Source: Thermoplasmata archaeon (lineage in GTDB: Archaea; Thermoplasmatota; Thermoplasmata; Thermoplasmatales; Thermoplasmataceae). From it: a stretch of 8,730 nucleotides of DNA. Location: NCBI GenBank assembly GCA_021847855.1, contig JAJZOT010000054.1, positions 1 through 8,730 on the forward strand. Reading direction: 5' to 3'. The notes beneath the pieces were generated by a model. That model was not told the DNA's origin. It was given only the letters and a program-made list of their open reading frames with translations, and did no database searches. Every line of letters begins with the position of its first letter. Positions within the stretch are counted from its first letter, which is position 1. Both the position numbers and the translations under genes were made by a program. Shown one piece after another: positions 1-6,231 of the stretch.

Positions 1-395
1 TTCTTTCGTAGTCTGGATGCAACGTCATCCTTTCCTACCAGCACAGGTATGGTTCCTGAATTTGCCAGTAAACCTCCCTGATAGACCAGGGAATCTTCCA
101 TATGTTTGAATCTCGCAACCTTCTCTTCGAGTTTTATATGTATTTCATCAGAACCGGCAATTGATCTTACAGCACCAGCCCCGACTCCATATTCTTCAAT
201 TGCCTCAATGGCAGCTTTCTTGACCTCTGGATTATTCGCAAGTCCCAGGTAGTTGTTTGAACACATATTTAAAACGGTTCTTCCATCTATTTTAACCCAG
301 GCGCCCTGTGGACTTTGTAAAATTCTAATTGGTATGTATCTGCCGTTCTCTTTGAGGTTTTCTATTTCACTTTTAATCCAGTCCATTCCTGACAT
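1..395 (-). CDS. kbl: 2-amino-3-ketobutyrate CoA ligase (glycine C-acetyltransferase), N-terminal part, runs off the left edge
   Basis: PLP enzyme of the alpha-oxoamine synthase family. It cleaves 2-amino-3-ketobutyrate with CoA to glycine and acetyl-CoA, the second step of threonine breakdown. About 131 residues are visible, reading leftwards from ATG at 395-393. The N-terminus MSGMDWIKSEIENLKENG and the core LNMCSNNYLGLANNPEVKK (about residues 45-63), followed by YGVGAGAVRSIAGSDEIH and a Tyr-Gln-Gly-Gly segment near 110, match the family closely. The PLP lysine lies outside the window. ATG at 386-384 (Met4) is an alternative start. No strong Shine-Dalgarno is present, and a TATA-like box about 35 bp upstream suggests a very short leader. 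The tdh gene about 670 bp away encodes the preceding step. The last few residues at the edge depart from the family; see findings. Confidence 0.93.
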   Translation of the reverse strand, partial: MSGMDWIKSEIENLKENGRYIPIRILQSPQGAWVKIDGRTVLNMCSNNYLGLANNPEVKKAAIEAIEEYGVGAGAVRSIAGSDEIHIKLEEKVARFKHMEDSLVYQGGLLANSGTIPVLVGKDDVASRLRK

Positions 396-424
396 AAATA
401 TCTACCAGAAAGTCATGGAAAGTT

Positions 425-433
425 TTCATATAA
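425..433 (-). promoter_or_regulatory. candidate TATA box for kbl
   Basis: On the minus strand this reads TTATATGAA. Its centre lies about 35 bp upstream of the kbl ATG, which would place transcription start within about ten bases of the start codon, as expected for short-leader archaeal genes. Assigned from sequence and spacing only. Confidence 0.4.
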
Positions 434-749
434 GGGTGATCCATTATGCGAGAGGGACAGACAAAGTATTGCTAAGATTTCAATTCAGATCTGTGTCCTT
501 TCTCTCCAAAAACCAGCGTCAGGGCCATGGAACCAGGCGGCCCTCTCTTCTATGACAAGAGATCAATGATATCATACTCGAAGAACCTGAAGCTTGAAGG
601 CAATGGGTATGACCGCAGTCATGTACATGAGAATCAGGTCACCGTCACAACAGCATTTTCCGTGAAGTCATGGGTAGCTGTAGCCATGCATATGTTTACG
701 GGTCAATAAAGGATTTCATATACGAATTACATATAATTTTCTACAATTC
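434..749. other. gap without a convincing gene between kbl and the small cysteine-rich gene
   Basis: Both strands were read. Only short open frames occur; the longest, on the plus strand at 527-709, has no recognisable motif, no good ribosome site and an unconvincing composition. About 481-720 is roughly 46% GC, similar to the genes here and unlike a typical AT-rich archaeal intergenic region; the flanks at 425-433 and 714-765 are AT-rich and hold the promoters. The minus strand shows short readable stretches in different frames broken by stops, as a decayed gene would, but I cannot assign a family. A structured RNA is the other option. Confidence 0.4.
521..544. repeat. GC-rich inverted repeat (6-bp arms, 12-nt loop)
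   Basis: AGGGCC at 521-526 pairs perfectly with GGCCCT at 539-544 around a 12-nt loop that itself contains TGG..CCA. It is the most GC-rich hairpin in the gene-free gap. No T-run follows on either strand, so it does not look like an intrinsic terminator. It could be part of an unrecognised RNA or be fortuitous. Confidence 0.35.
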
Positions 750-757
750 TATAAATA
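750..757 (+). promoter_or_regulatory. TATA box for the small cysteine-rich gene
   Basis: TATAAATA, an excellent archaeal TATA box, is centred about 33 bp upstream of ATG 787. Initiation about 25 bp downstream would give a leader of roughly 8 nt. The surrounding 714-765 is strongly AT-rich and could also serve a minus-strand transcript. Confidence 0.6.
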
Positions 758-786
758 TTTAGATAAATCCGCACCGAACGCCAAGA

Positions 787-972
787 ATGGGAGATAAACC
801 TAATAAGGATATTAGACGTAAGGCAAGAATGTGTGAACAGTGCATGTCACACTTCAGATGTGATTGCCTTTGCGAATTTGAACCCGCAAGACTGAACAAT
901 TATGAATATTCTGTGAACAGATGTCCGTTCTGTGCACACATTGAAAGAGGAAGCATTCATGACATGGCATGA
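787..972 (+). CDS. small cysteine-rich, probably zinc-binding protein (unknown function)
   Basis: A 61-residue basic protein with seven cysteines: Cys16-x2-Cys19, then Cys25, Cys27 and Cys29, and Cys46-Pro-Phe-Cys49, with histidines at 22 and 51. The two CxxC pairs separated by about 26 residues suggest a treble-clef or zinc-ribbon fold; the CxCxC cluster between them could bind a second metal. There is no signal peptide or membrane segment, and the first 14 residues are rich in Lys and Arg, compatible with nucleic-acid binding. The start is supported by a strong TATA box leaving a short leader. It is monocistronic, followed by a hairpin at the stop codon, and lies between the two threonine-catabolism genes. 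I do not recognise the family. The cysteine pattern and promoter make it a likely real gene rather than a chance frame. Confidence 0.68.
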   Translation: MGDKPNKDIRRKARMCEQCMSHFRCDCLCEFEPARLNNYEYSVNRCPFCAHIERGSIHDMA

Positions 973-984
973 AAATTTGCCATG
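963..984. repeat. inverted repeat across the stop codon of the cysteine-rich gene
   Basis: CATGGCA at 963-969 pairs perfectly with TGCCATG at 978-984 around an 8-nt AT-rich loop that begins with the TGA stop. A 7-bp stem at a gene end may stabilise the 3' end or assist termination. Typical archaeal termination depends on T-runs, and none follows. Confidence 0.4.
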
Positions 985-1065
985 ACTGCATCCAGAATAT
1001 CCCTAGAAGAAATGAGCGCACCCCAGTAGATTTTTATCCATTACAGGCATTGCGGTTTGACCTTT

Positions 1066-2010
1066 ATGGGAACAATTCTTATCACCGGAGGTCTGGGCCA
1101 GATCGGCACGGAACTTTCTGAACTTCTTATTTCAATATACGGAAATGACAGGATCCTGGTTTCGGATATTAAGAAAGAAACTCCCAACGAGAACATTCGA
1201 TACACCAGACTCGATGTTTCTGATGCGGATTCAGTCAGGAAAATAATAGGAGAAAACGATGTCACTGACATATTTCATCTCGCAGCCATTCTCTCTGCCA
1301 CGGGGGAAAAAGATCCATTCATGACTTTCAATGTGAATCTCCAGGGGACTCAGAATATATACAGGGCAGCAAAGGATTTTGATGTAAAAAAGCTGTTCAT
1401 ACCAAGTACCATCGGAGTTTACGGGCCAAGCACCCCAAAGGATCTGGTTCCGGAGGATACGCAAACCAGGCCGGTTACCATGTATGGTATAACAAAGATA
1501 GCGGGGGAAATGCTTGGTGATTATTATTTCAGGAAATTCGGGATGGACGTCAGAGGACTCAGGTTTCCAGGTCTTATAAGTTATAAATTCCCACCTACAG
1601 CAGGGACAACAGATTATGCTGTGGACATGATAATACACGCAGTAAGGGGCATGGATTATGAGTGCTATTTAAAATGTGATACTGAGATGCCGATGATGTA
1701 TATGCCTGATGCACTCAACGCAGTGGTTGATCTTTACGAGGCTCCCAGGAAAAACCTGACCAGATGTACCGATTACAACGTCGGTGCATACAGCATGACT
1801 CCAGTGACACTTCACAGGGAGATTAAAAAGTATTATCCGGAATTTAAAGTCAGGTACCAACCGGATTACCGCCAGGAGATTGCGGACGGATGGCCCCACT
1901 CAATAGACTTCGGAAAAGCCCAGAAAGACTGGAACTTCAAACCAGCTTACGATCTGGAACTCACTGTTAAGGACATGATACTTAATCTGAGGAAAAAATT
2001 TGATTGTTAA
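1066..2010 (+). CDS. tdh: L-threonine 3-dehydrogenase, NAD-dependent epimerase-fold (archaeal/Thermoplasma) type
   Basis: Oxidises L-threonine to 2-amino-3-ketobutyrate with NAD+; the product is cleaved to glycine by Kbl, encoded nearby. The protein has 314 residues. It shows an extended short-chain dehydrogenase fold with the nucleotide loop TGGLGQIG at 7-14, Asp34 at the end of the second strand (NAD preference), HLAA at 71-74, FIPSTIGVYGP at 111-121, and the catalytic Tyr140-x3-Lys144 with Ser114/Thr115. GTTDYAVDMI near 180-189 and MPMMYMPDA near 208-216 are hallmarks of this threonine dehydrogenase subgroup and separate it from sugar epimerases. I place the start at ATG 1066, giving MGTILITGG; the in-frame TTG at 1057 would add only three residues. 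A weak T/A-rich element at 1031-1037 could be its TATA box. It converges with the SufR-like gene, with 6 bp between the stops. Confidence 0.95.
   Translation: MGTILITGGLGQIGTELSELLISIYGNDRILVSDIKKETPNENIRYTRLDVSDADSVRKIIGENDVTDIFHLAAILSATGEKDPFMTFNVNLQGTQNIYRAAKDFDVKKLFIPSTIGVYGPSTPKDLVPEDTQTRPVTMYGITKIAGEMLGDYYFRKFGMDVRGLRFPGLISYKFPPTAGTTDYAVDMIIHAVRGMDYECYLKCDTEMPMMYMPDALNAVVDLYEAPRKNLTRCTDYNVGAYSMTPVTLHREIKKYYPEFKVRYQPDYRQEIADGWPHSIDFGKAQKDWNFKPAYDLELTVKDMILNLRKKFDC
1993..1998 (-). terminator. possible T-run terminator for the SufR-like gene
   Basis: The minus strand has six consecutive T residues about 20 nt past the regulator stop codon, inside the end of tdh. Archaeal RNA polymerase commonly terminates at such runs. 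No stem is needed or seen. Confidence 0.3.
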
Positions 2011-2016
2011 CTATGA

Positions 2017-2691
2017 TTAAACAGAAATCTCAACCACACACTTTTTTCCACCATCAGAAAATTTTTCCTTTATTGAAAAATTTGTGTCAAGTGAACTGCC
2101 TATCATATCTGTACCCAGTGTGCCGCAAATGATTCTTTTGTTTGATTTTGCCAGTTCGTAAAATATGCAGTTATGTCTTACAATTCTAACTGAATCCGGG
2201 GTTTTCTCAAGTCTTGCATAATAGCCAAGGCGATTAAGGATACTTACAAAATCTTCAAGTTTCTGGATTTTCTCGCTTCTTGTCATCGAACTCACCAGAC
2301 CGCCCTCCTTCCACCCTGCATCGCTTATGAGTCGATCTGCAACTTTTGCAAGGATAACATTTACCTTTTCCTTGCCTATTTCCTTCTCAAGGGTGTCAAC
2401 AAGCAGGGACGCAAAGGCAACATATTTCTTTGGAAACAGCTCAATGCCTTTGTCCGTGATTTCATAAAATTTGCTGGGTCTGCCTCTTCCATCTCCCCTG
2501 AAGAAAGACCTCACATAGCCTTTCATCTCAAGATAATCCATATGCTCCTTCACCGCAGTCTTGTTGATCTTGAGTAGTTCGGAGAGTTCAGCAGTGCTCT
2601 TCTCAGAATAGCTAAGTTCCTTCAGGACACTTTCCTTCACCTTTCCAAGCATCCCTATAATGTCACTATTCTCAGATATTGTTTCAACCAT
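2017..2691 (-). CDS. sufR: SufR-like winged-helix regulator with C-terminal Fe-S-type cysteines
   Basis: A 224-residue transcription factor. Residues about 15-85 form a winged helix: STAELSELLKINKTAVKEHM is the helix-turn-helix, and the wing contains GRGRPSKFYEIT, the GRPs-x-Y/W-x-LT signature of SufR/DeoR-like regulators. After LFPKKY (85-90) comes a helical middle domain, then a C-terminal part with His173-Asn-Cys175, Cys189 and Cys218. Only these three cysteines are present, spaced 14 and 29 apart, resembling the cluster-binding region of bacterial SufR as I recall it. It is divergent from the suf operon, sharing a promoter region, which is the arrangement of cyanobacterial sufR. The likely role is sensing Fe-S status and repressing (or possibly activating) suf. 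Start ATG at 2691-2689 lies about 29 bp from a TATA box, so the transcript is nearly leaderless. The function is inferred from motif pattern and context. Confidence 0.8.
   Translation of the reverse strand: MVETISENSDIIGMLGKVKESVLKELSYSEKSTAELSELLKINKTAVKEHMDYLEMKGYVRSFFRGDGRGRPSKFYEITDKGIELFPKKYVAFASLLVDTLEKEIGKEKVNVILAKVADRLISDAGWKEGGLVSSMTRSEKIQKLEDFVSILNRLGYYARLEKTPDSVRIVRHNCIFYELAKSNKRIICGTLGTDMIGSSLDTNFSIKEKFSDGGKKCVVEISV
2042..2047 (+). terminator. possible T-run terminator for tdh
   Basis: Six T residues lie about 32 nt past the tdh stop, with a second run of five at 2062-2066, both inside the 3' end of the convergent regulator gene. This mirrors the T-run on the other strand at 1993-1998. 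Confidence 0.3.
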
Positions 2692-2715
2692 TACAGTCTA
2701 ATAATGAAAAGCAGC

Positions 2716-2723
2716 TATATATA
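2716..2723 (-). promoter_or_regulatory. TATA box for the SufR-like gene
   Basis: TATATATA, self-complementary, is centred about 29 bp from the regulator ATG, giving a leader of only a few bases. It could in principle also direct plus-strand initiation near 2745, which is the only arrangement that would allow use of the upstream ATG at 2766 for sufC. Confidence 0.55.
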
Positions 2724-2725
2724 CT

Positions 2726-2744
2726 TTAGTCAATTTAGACATAA
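2726..2744. promoter_or_regulatory. candidate operator between the divergent TATA boxes
   Basis: An imperfect dyad, TTAGTC-AATTTA-GACATAA, has arms that match except for one unpaired base. It lies between the regulator TATA box (2716-2723) and the sufC TATA box (2752-2759). A second, wider pair, ACTTT at 2723-2727 and AAAGT at 2746-2750, is nested around nearly the same centre. Its position suits a dimeric winged-helix protein controlling both directions. No binding evidence exists in the sequence itself. Confidence 0.35.
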
Positions 2745-2751
2745 GAAAGTG

Positions 2752-2759
2752 TTTAAATA
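2752..2759 (+). promoter_or_regulatory. TATA box for the suf operon
   Basis: TTTAAATA is preceded by a purine-rich BRE-like stretch (AGAAAG). Initiation about 25 bp downstream falls near 2780-2783, which lies after the ATG at 2766 and about 10 nt before ATG 2793. This supports the shorter SufC. Confidence 0.55.
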
Positions 2760-2792
2760 CAGAAAATGCATAGAGTTGTGGTGTCAGAATCA

Positions 2793-3533
2793 ATGTCGGA
2801 ATTAATAATTAAAGATCTCAGAGCTTCGGTCGCAGACAAGGAGATACTGAAAGGGGTAAACCTGACTGTGAAGGGCGGTGAGATACACGCGCTTATGGGA
2901 CCAAACGGCGCTGGAAAGAGCACACTTGGAAACGTTCTGATGGGTCATCCGAACTATACAATAACAGGCGGTTCAATAAAACTCGATGGAAAGGAACTAA
3001 CAAACAGGACTCCGGAAGAGAGAGCCAGGGCAGGTTTATTCCTTGCTTTCCAGAACCCTGTATCAGTAACAGGCGTGAAACTCTCCTCTTTTCTGAGAAC
3101 GGCTTACAAACAGCTACATCCAGAAGAGAAAGTACCACTCAGTGAATTCCAGGCAAGAATAAAGGATCACCTGAAGAAGGTAGGTCTTGATGAGGAGTTT
3201 CTCTCCAGATCGGTGAATGACGGTTTCTCAGGTGGCGAGAGGAAAAGAGTTGAAATTCTTCAGATGGTCATTCTCAAGCCAAAGATTGTAGTACTTGACG
3301 AGATCGATTCTGGACTGGATGTTGACGCGCTTAAGCTGGTTGCCGATGAAATAAGAGATTATTACAGCCAGGAAGTCGGTTTTCTCATAATCACCCATTA
3401 TCAGAGAATCCTGAAAAACATAGACCCAGAATTTGTGCACATACTAATGAACGGCAAAATTACAATGAACGGAGAAAAGTCCCTGGCGCTTAAGATAGAG
3501 GATGAAGGTTACGATTGGATAAGGAGTGAATAA
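2793..3533 (+). CDS. sufC: SufC, ATPase of the SUF Fe-S assembly complex
   Basis: ABC-type ATPase that binds SufB and SufD in the cytosol and drives the SufBCD scaffold; it is not a membrane transporter. The protein has 246 residues, normal for the family. Walker A is GPNGAGKST at 36-44, the Q-loop FQNP at 86-89, the signature FSGGERKR at 145-152, Walker B IVVLDE at 165-170 with Glu170, the D-loop SGLD at 173-176, and the H-loop His202 in ITHYQRIL. FSGGERKR and LDEIDSGLD are diagnostic for SufC. I chose ATG 2793 because MSELIIKDL is the usual SufC N-terminus and because the TATA box at 2752-2759 places transcription start downstream of the ATG at 2766; GTG 2781 is a leaderless alternative. 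First gene of the operon, one base from sufB. Confidence 0.95.
   Translation: MSELIIKDLRASVADKEILKGVNLTVKGGEIHALMGPNGAGKSTLGNVLMGHPNYTITGGSIKLDGKELTNRTPEERARAGLFLAFQNPVSVTGVKLSSFLRTAYKQLHPEEKVPLSEFQARIKDHLKKVGLDEEFLSRSVNDGFSGGERKRVEILQMVILKPKIVVLDEIDSGLDVDALKLVADEIRDYYSQEVGFLIITHYQRILKNIDPEFVHILMNGKITMNGEKSLALKIEDEGYDWIRSE
3521..3526 (+). promoter_or_regulatory. ribosome binding site deciding the sufB start
   Basis: AAGGAG at the end of sufC stands eight bases before ATG 3535. The in-frame GTG at 3526 overlaps this site and so is disfavoured as a start. Confidence 0.6.
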
Positions 3534-3534
3534 A

Positions 3535-4983
3535 ATGGAAGTAGAACTATCGAAGGATGAACAGATTGAGAAATTGCTCGAAGATCTCAGGACCTCAAAT
3601 ATAAAGAAGGACGACTGGGAGTTTCATGATGCAGACAGATCGATATATTCAACAGGAATAGGACTGAACAGACAGGTTGTCGAGGAGATTTCCGAGATCA
3701 AGAAAGAGCCAGACTGGATGAGAAGATTCCGTCTGAAGGCTCTTGAGATATTCCTGAAAAAGCCTGTACCGACATGGGGTCCGGATCTCAGTGGAATAGA
3801 CTGGGACAATACACATTACTACACAAGACCGGATGAGATCAAGGCAAGGAACTGGGAAGATGTTCCGGACGATATCAAGAACACATTCCAGAAGCTTGGT
3901 GTTCCGGAAATGGAACAGAAGTACCTTGCCGGTTCCGTTGCCCAGTATGACAGTGAGGGTGTTTACCATAACCTCAAAAAGGTATGGGAGGACAAGGGTG
4001 TCGTTTTCATGGATCTGGATTCGGCTCTTAAGCAGCATCCGGATCTGGTGAAGAATTATTTCTGCAGGGCGGTTCCTGCAACCGACAACAAGTTTGCTGC
4101 ACTCAATGCGGCAGTGTGGAGTGGAGGTTCTTTCCTTTATGTCCCAAAGGGGGTACAGATAGACATGCCGCTCCAGACTTACTTCAGGATGAATGGAGAG
4201 GCAACCGGTCAGTTTGAGCACACCATAGTTGTTGCCGACGAAGGATCAAAGGTGCACTATATCGAAGGGTGTACGGCACCAAGATACAACACAGATTCAC
4301 TGCACAGTGCAATTGTGGAGATATATGTGCAGAAGAACGCACAGGCAAGGTATACAAGCGTGCAGAACTGGTCAAAGAGTGTTTACAACATGCCTACAAA
4401 GAGGGCATGGGTCGAGGAGAACGCCCAGATGGAATGGGTTGGGGGTTCACTTGGTTCAAAGGTTACCATGCTGTATCCTTCGTCATATCTCAGGGGGCCG
4501 TACGCTTCAACACACAACCTGAATATATCGCTGGCAGGTCCCGGAACAGTGAAGGATACCGGGGCAAAGGCAATCCATCTTGCACCACACACATCATCAA
4601 GAATTGTGGCGAAGAGCATAAGCATAGAAGATGGAAAAGCCATTTACAGGGGTCTCCTGAGAATGAACAAGGGAGCCATCAATTCAAAGAGTCATGTGCA
4701 GTGCGATGCTCTCCTGATAAATGATGAATCCACCTCATTCACATATCCACATGACGAAATATATGAACCCACTGCAACATTCGGTCATGAAGCCACTGTT
4801 GGTAGAATCGGTACTGAAGAGCTGACATATCTGAGATCCAGGGGCCTCAGTGAGGAAGAGGCGAGCTCAATGATCGTTCTCGGTTTCATGGATGACGTTA
4901 TGAAGGAAATACCCATGGAGTTTGCAGTTGAAATGAACCGCCTGGTCAAACTTGAAATGAGCAAGATGGGCGCGGTAGGATGA
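3535..4983 (+). CDS. sufB: SufB, Fe-S cluster scaffold subunit of SufBCD
   Basis: Core scaffold on which the nascent cluster is built, in complex with SufC and SufD. The protein has 482 residues, typical length. The right-handed parallel beta-helix core is recognisable from YFCRAVPATDNKFAALNAA (about 175-193), SGGSFLYVPKGV, EGCTAPRYNTDSLHSA with Cys246, and NSKSHVQCDALLIND with Cys390. Cys390 corresponds to the C-terminal cysteine (E. coli Cys405) thought to ligate or accept the nascent cluster. The following GHEATVGRIG keeps His418-Glu419 of the SufB-SufD interface. The C-terminal helices contain YLRSRGLSEEEASSMIVLGF, paralogous to the same region in SufD. The start ATG is one base after the sufC stop with an AAGGAG eight bases upstream. 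All key residues are intact. Confidence 0.97.
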   Translation: MEVELSKDEQIEKLLEDLRTSNIKKDDWEFHDADRSIYSTGIGLNRQVVEEISEIKKEPDWMRRFRLKALEIFLKKPVPTWGPDLSGIDWDNTHYYTRPDEIKARNWEDVPDDIKNTFQKLGVPEMEQKYLAGSVAQYDSEGVYHNLKKVWEDKGVVFMDLDSALKQHPDLVKNYFCRAVPATDNKFAALNAAVWSGGSFLYVPKGVQIDMPLQTYFRMNGEATGQFEHTIVVADEGSKVHYIEGCTAPRYNTDSLHSAIVEIYVQKNAQARYTSVQNWSKSVYNMPTKRAWVEENAQMEWVGGSLGSKVTMLYPSSYLRGPYASTHNLNISLAGPGTVKDTGAKAIHLAPHTSSRIVAKSISIEDGKAIYRGLLRMNKGAINSKSHVQCDALLINDESTSFTYPHDEIYEPTATFGHEATVGRIGTEELTYLRSRGLSEEEASSMIVLGFMDDVMKEIPMEFAVEMNRLVKLEMSKMGAVG

Positions 4984-4989
4984 TATTCC

Positions 4990-6231
4990 ATGGAGACATA
5001 CCCAGAAACACTGAAGACCAGGCTGAACGACGAGGCCTTTGAGTACAGGAGAGATTCATTCCTCTCATTTCTCAAAACACCGGTGAGAAACTTCAAGGAA
5101 AGCCCTACTGTAAGTGAATATGTTGAAGTCAATGATAGGGACCTAGAGAGGATGATCTATGATGAATTCAGGCATTCACCAGACAATCCGATATTTCTGA
5201 AGGAAGCCAACATAAAGGTAATGAATGGTAAACTGGAATCAGTTGAGAATCTTCCGGATGGAGTGGAGGTCAGGGAACTTGTGGAAGCGGCAAAGGACCC
5301 GGAAATAAGGTCTAAGTTTCTAGACAACAGCCATATTGGAGACGACAGGATGGAATTTCTCATCAATTCAGCATGGCAGAGAGGACTTTTTGTCAGGGTT
5401 GGAGAGAGTGTTAAAGCCAGCATCACAGTACACAATGTATCAAACGGATCTGATTCATTTGCCTACAAAACAGTTGTTTCATGCGGTGGTGAATCCAATT
5501 TGAATTACACTGAGGTCAATGAAAGTGCATCTGAAGGGGATGCGGTACAGGGAAAAAACATCTATTTCTTCCAGGATGAGTATTCAAAGGTGCAGTTCAA
5601 CTATGTACAGGATAAATCCGTATCCGTAACGGATCTTTCATTCGTCAAGTCATACCAGTCCAGATTCACGGAATTCCAGATATTCCATATAAATCATGGA
5701 GGCGGAAGGGTCATATTCGGGAACGAGTCACAGCAGATGGGTGAAAGTTCAGATTATCGTGTATACGGCGTGAGTTTCTCCGATGGTAAGCAGAAAATTG
5801 ACATAAGGGACAGCAGTTTCCAGGCTGGAAAATCATCCACTGCAGACATTCATGTGAGGGGGGTTGTGAAAGGTGCAAGCTCAACCATACACAGAGGAAA
5901 CATAGATCTTGAATTTGAGGCTGTTAACGCAACCGGCTTCTATGATTCCAGAATACTGCTGCTGTCAAAGGAGGGATATGCCAATTCAAAACCGGGTTTG
6001 ATGATCAAGAACAGCAACACAAAATCAAAACATGGATCATCCATAAGTAATGTCAGTGAGGATGAAATAATGTATCTTCGGGCAAGGGGTATAGATGAAA
6101 ACACTGCAAGGTCAATGATAACGGAAGGCTTTGTATCGTACGTGATAGAAAAGTCAAAAAGCGAATTTATGAACCAGAGGATACGCAGATACACAGAAGG
6201 CACAACACTTGTCACGATGGGAACAGATTAA
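4990..6231 (+). CDS. sufD: SufD, partner subunit of the SufBCD scaffold
   Basis: Paralogue of SufB that pairs with it to form the SufBC2D complex; in bacteria it is linked to iron acquisition. The protein has 413 residues. The N-terminal helical part (about 1-110) is followed by a beta-helix core with HRGNIDLEFE near 301-310, then the C-terminal SKHGSSISNVSEDEIMYLRA. His348 there is equivalent to the conserved SufD histidine at the SufB-SufD interface (E. coli His360 as I recall), and MYLRARGIDENTARSMITEGF mirrors SufB. Only one cysteine (Cys165) is present, consistent with SufD not being the sulfur-carrying subunit. It begins 6 bp after sufB; AGGATGAT at 4977-4984 is a plausible ribosome site five bases before the ATG. 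Its last 23 bases overlap sufS, suggesting translational coupling. Confidence 0.94.
   Translation: METYPETLKTRLNDEAFEYRRDSFLSFLKTPVRNFKESPTVSEYVEVNDRDLERMIYDEFRHSPDNPIFLKEANIKVMNGKLESVENLPDGVEVRELVEAAKDPEIRSKFLDNSHIGDDRMEFLINSAWQRGLFVRVGESVKASITVHNVSNGSDSFAYKTVVSCGGESNLNYTEVNESASEGDAVQGKNIYFFQDEYSKVQFNYVQDKSVSVTDLSFVKSYQSRFTEFQIFHINHGGGRVIFGNESQQMGESSDYRVYGVSFSDGKQKIDIRDSSFQAGKSSTADIHVRGVVKGASSTIHRGNIDLEFEAVNATGFYDSRILLLSKEGYANSKPGLMIKNSNTKSKHGSSISNVSEDEIMYLRARGIDENTARSMITEGFVSYVIEKSKSEFMNQRIRRYTEGTTLVTMGTD
6195..6200 (+). promoter_or_regulatory. ribosome binding site supporting a TTG start for sufS
   Basis: AGAAGG inside the end of sufD stands eight bases before TTG 6209. The next in-frame ATG is about 65 codons further, inside conserved sequence, so the TTG start is the best choice. 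Confidence 0.5.

Noticed and set aside
253..555. Plus-strand open frame of 100 codons
   Set aside because: It lies largely antisense to kbl, which has clear family motifs; the product shows no domain and the frame is a by-product.
560..595. C/D-box guide RNA suggested by a TGAT-like box and a nearby CTGA
   Set aside because: The C box is imperfect and no C'/D' pair or terminal stem could be found at proper spacing.
609..629. Adjacent small palindromes (ATGAC-CGCA-GTCAT and CATGTACATG) as an operator or att site
   Set aside because: Arms are only five bases, with no partner copy elsewhere in the window and no adjacent regulator or integrase gene; chance is likely.
430..690. Decayed 6-pyruvoyl-tetrahydropterin-synthase-like gene on the minus strand
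   Set aside because: A His-Gly-Tyr-Ser-Tyr fragment recalls that family, but it is broken by stops and the rest does not follow the pattern; too weak to call.
527..709. Plus-strand open frame of 60 codons in the gene-free gap
   Set aside because: No ribosome site, no promoter at the right distance, no recognisable motif, and it starts inside the GC-rich hairpin; kept only as part of the unexplained region.
2766..2792. Longer SufC beginning at ATG 2766
   Set aside because: The nine extra residues are not family-like, and the best TATA box (2752-2759) would start transcription downstream of this ATG. It would need the other TATA box at 2716-2723.
3649..4221. Minus-strand open frame of 190 codons opposite sufB
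   Set aside because: sufB is unmistakable on the plus strand; the antisense frame has no motif or start signals.
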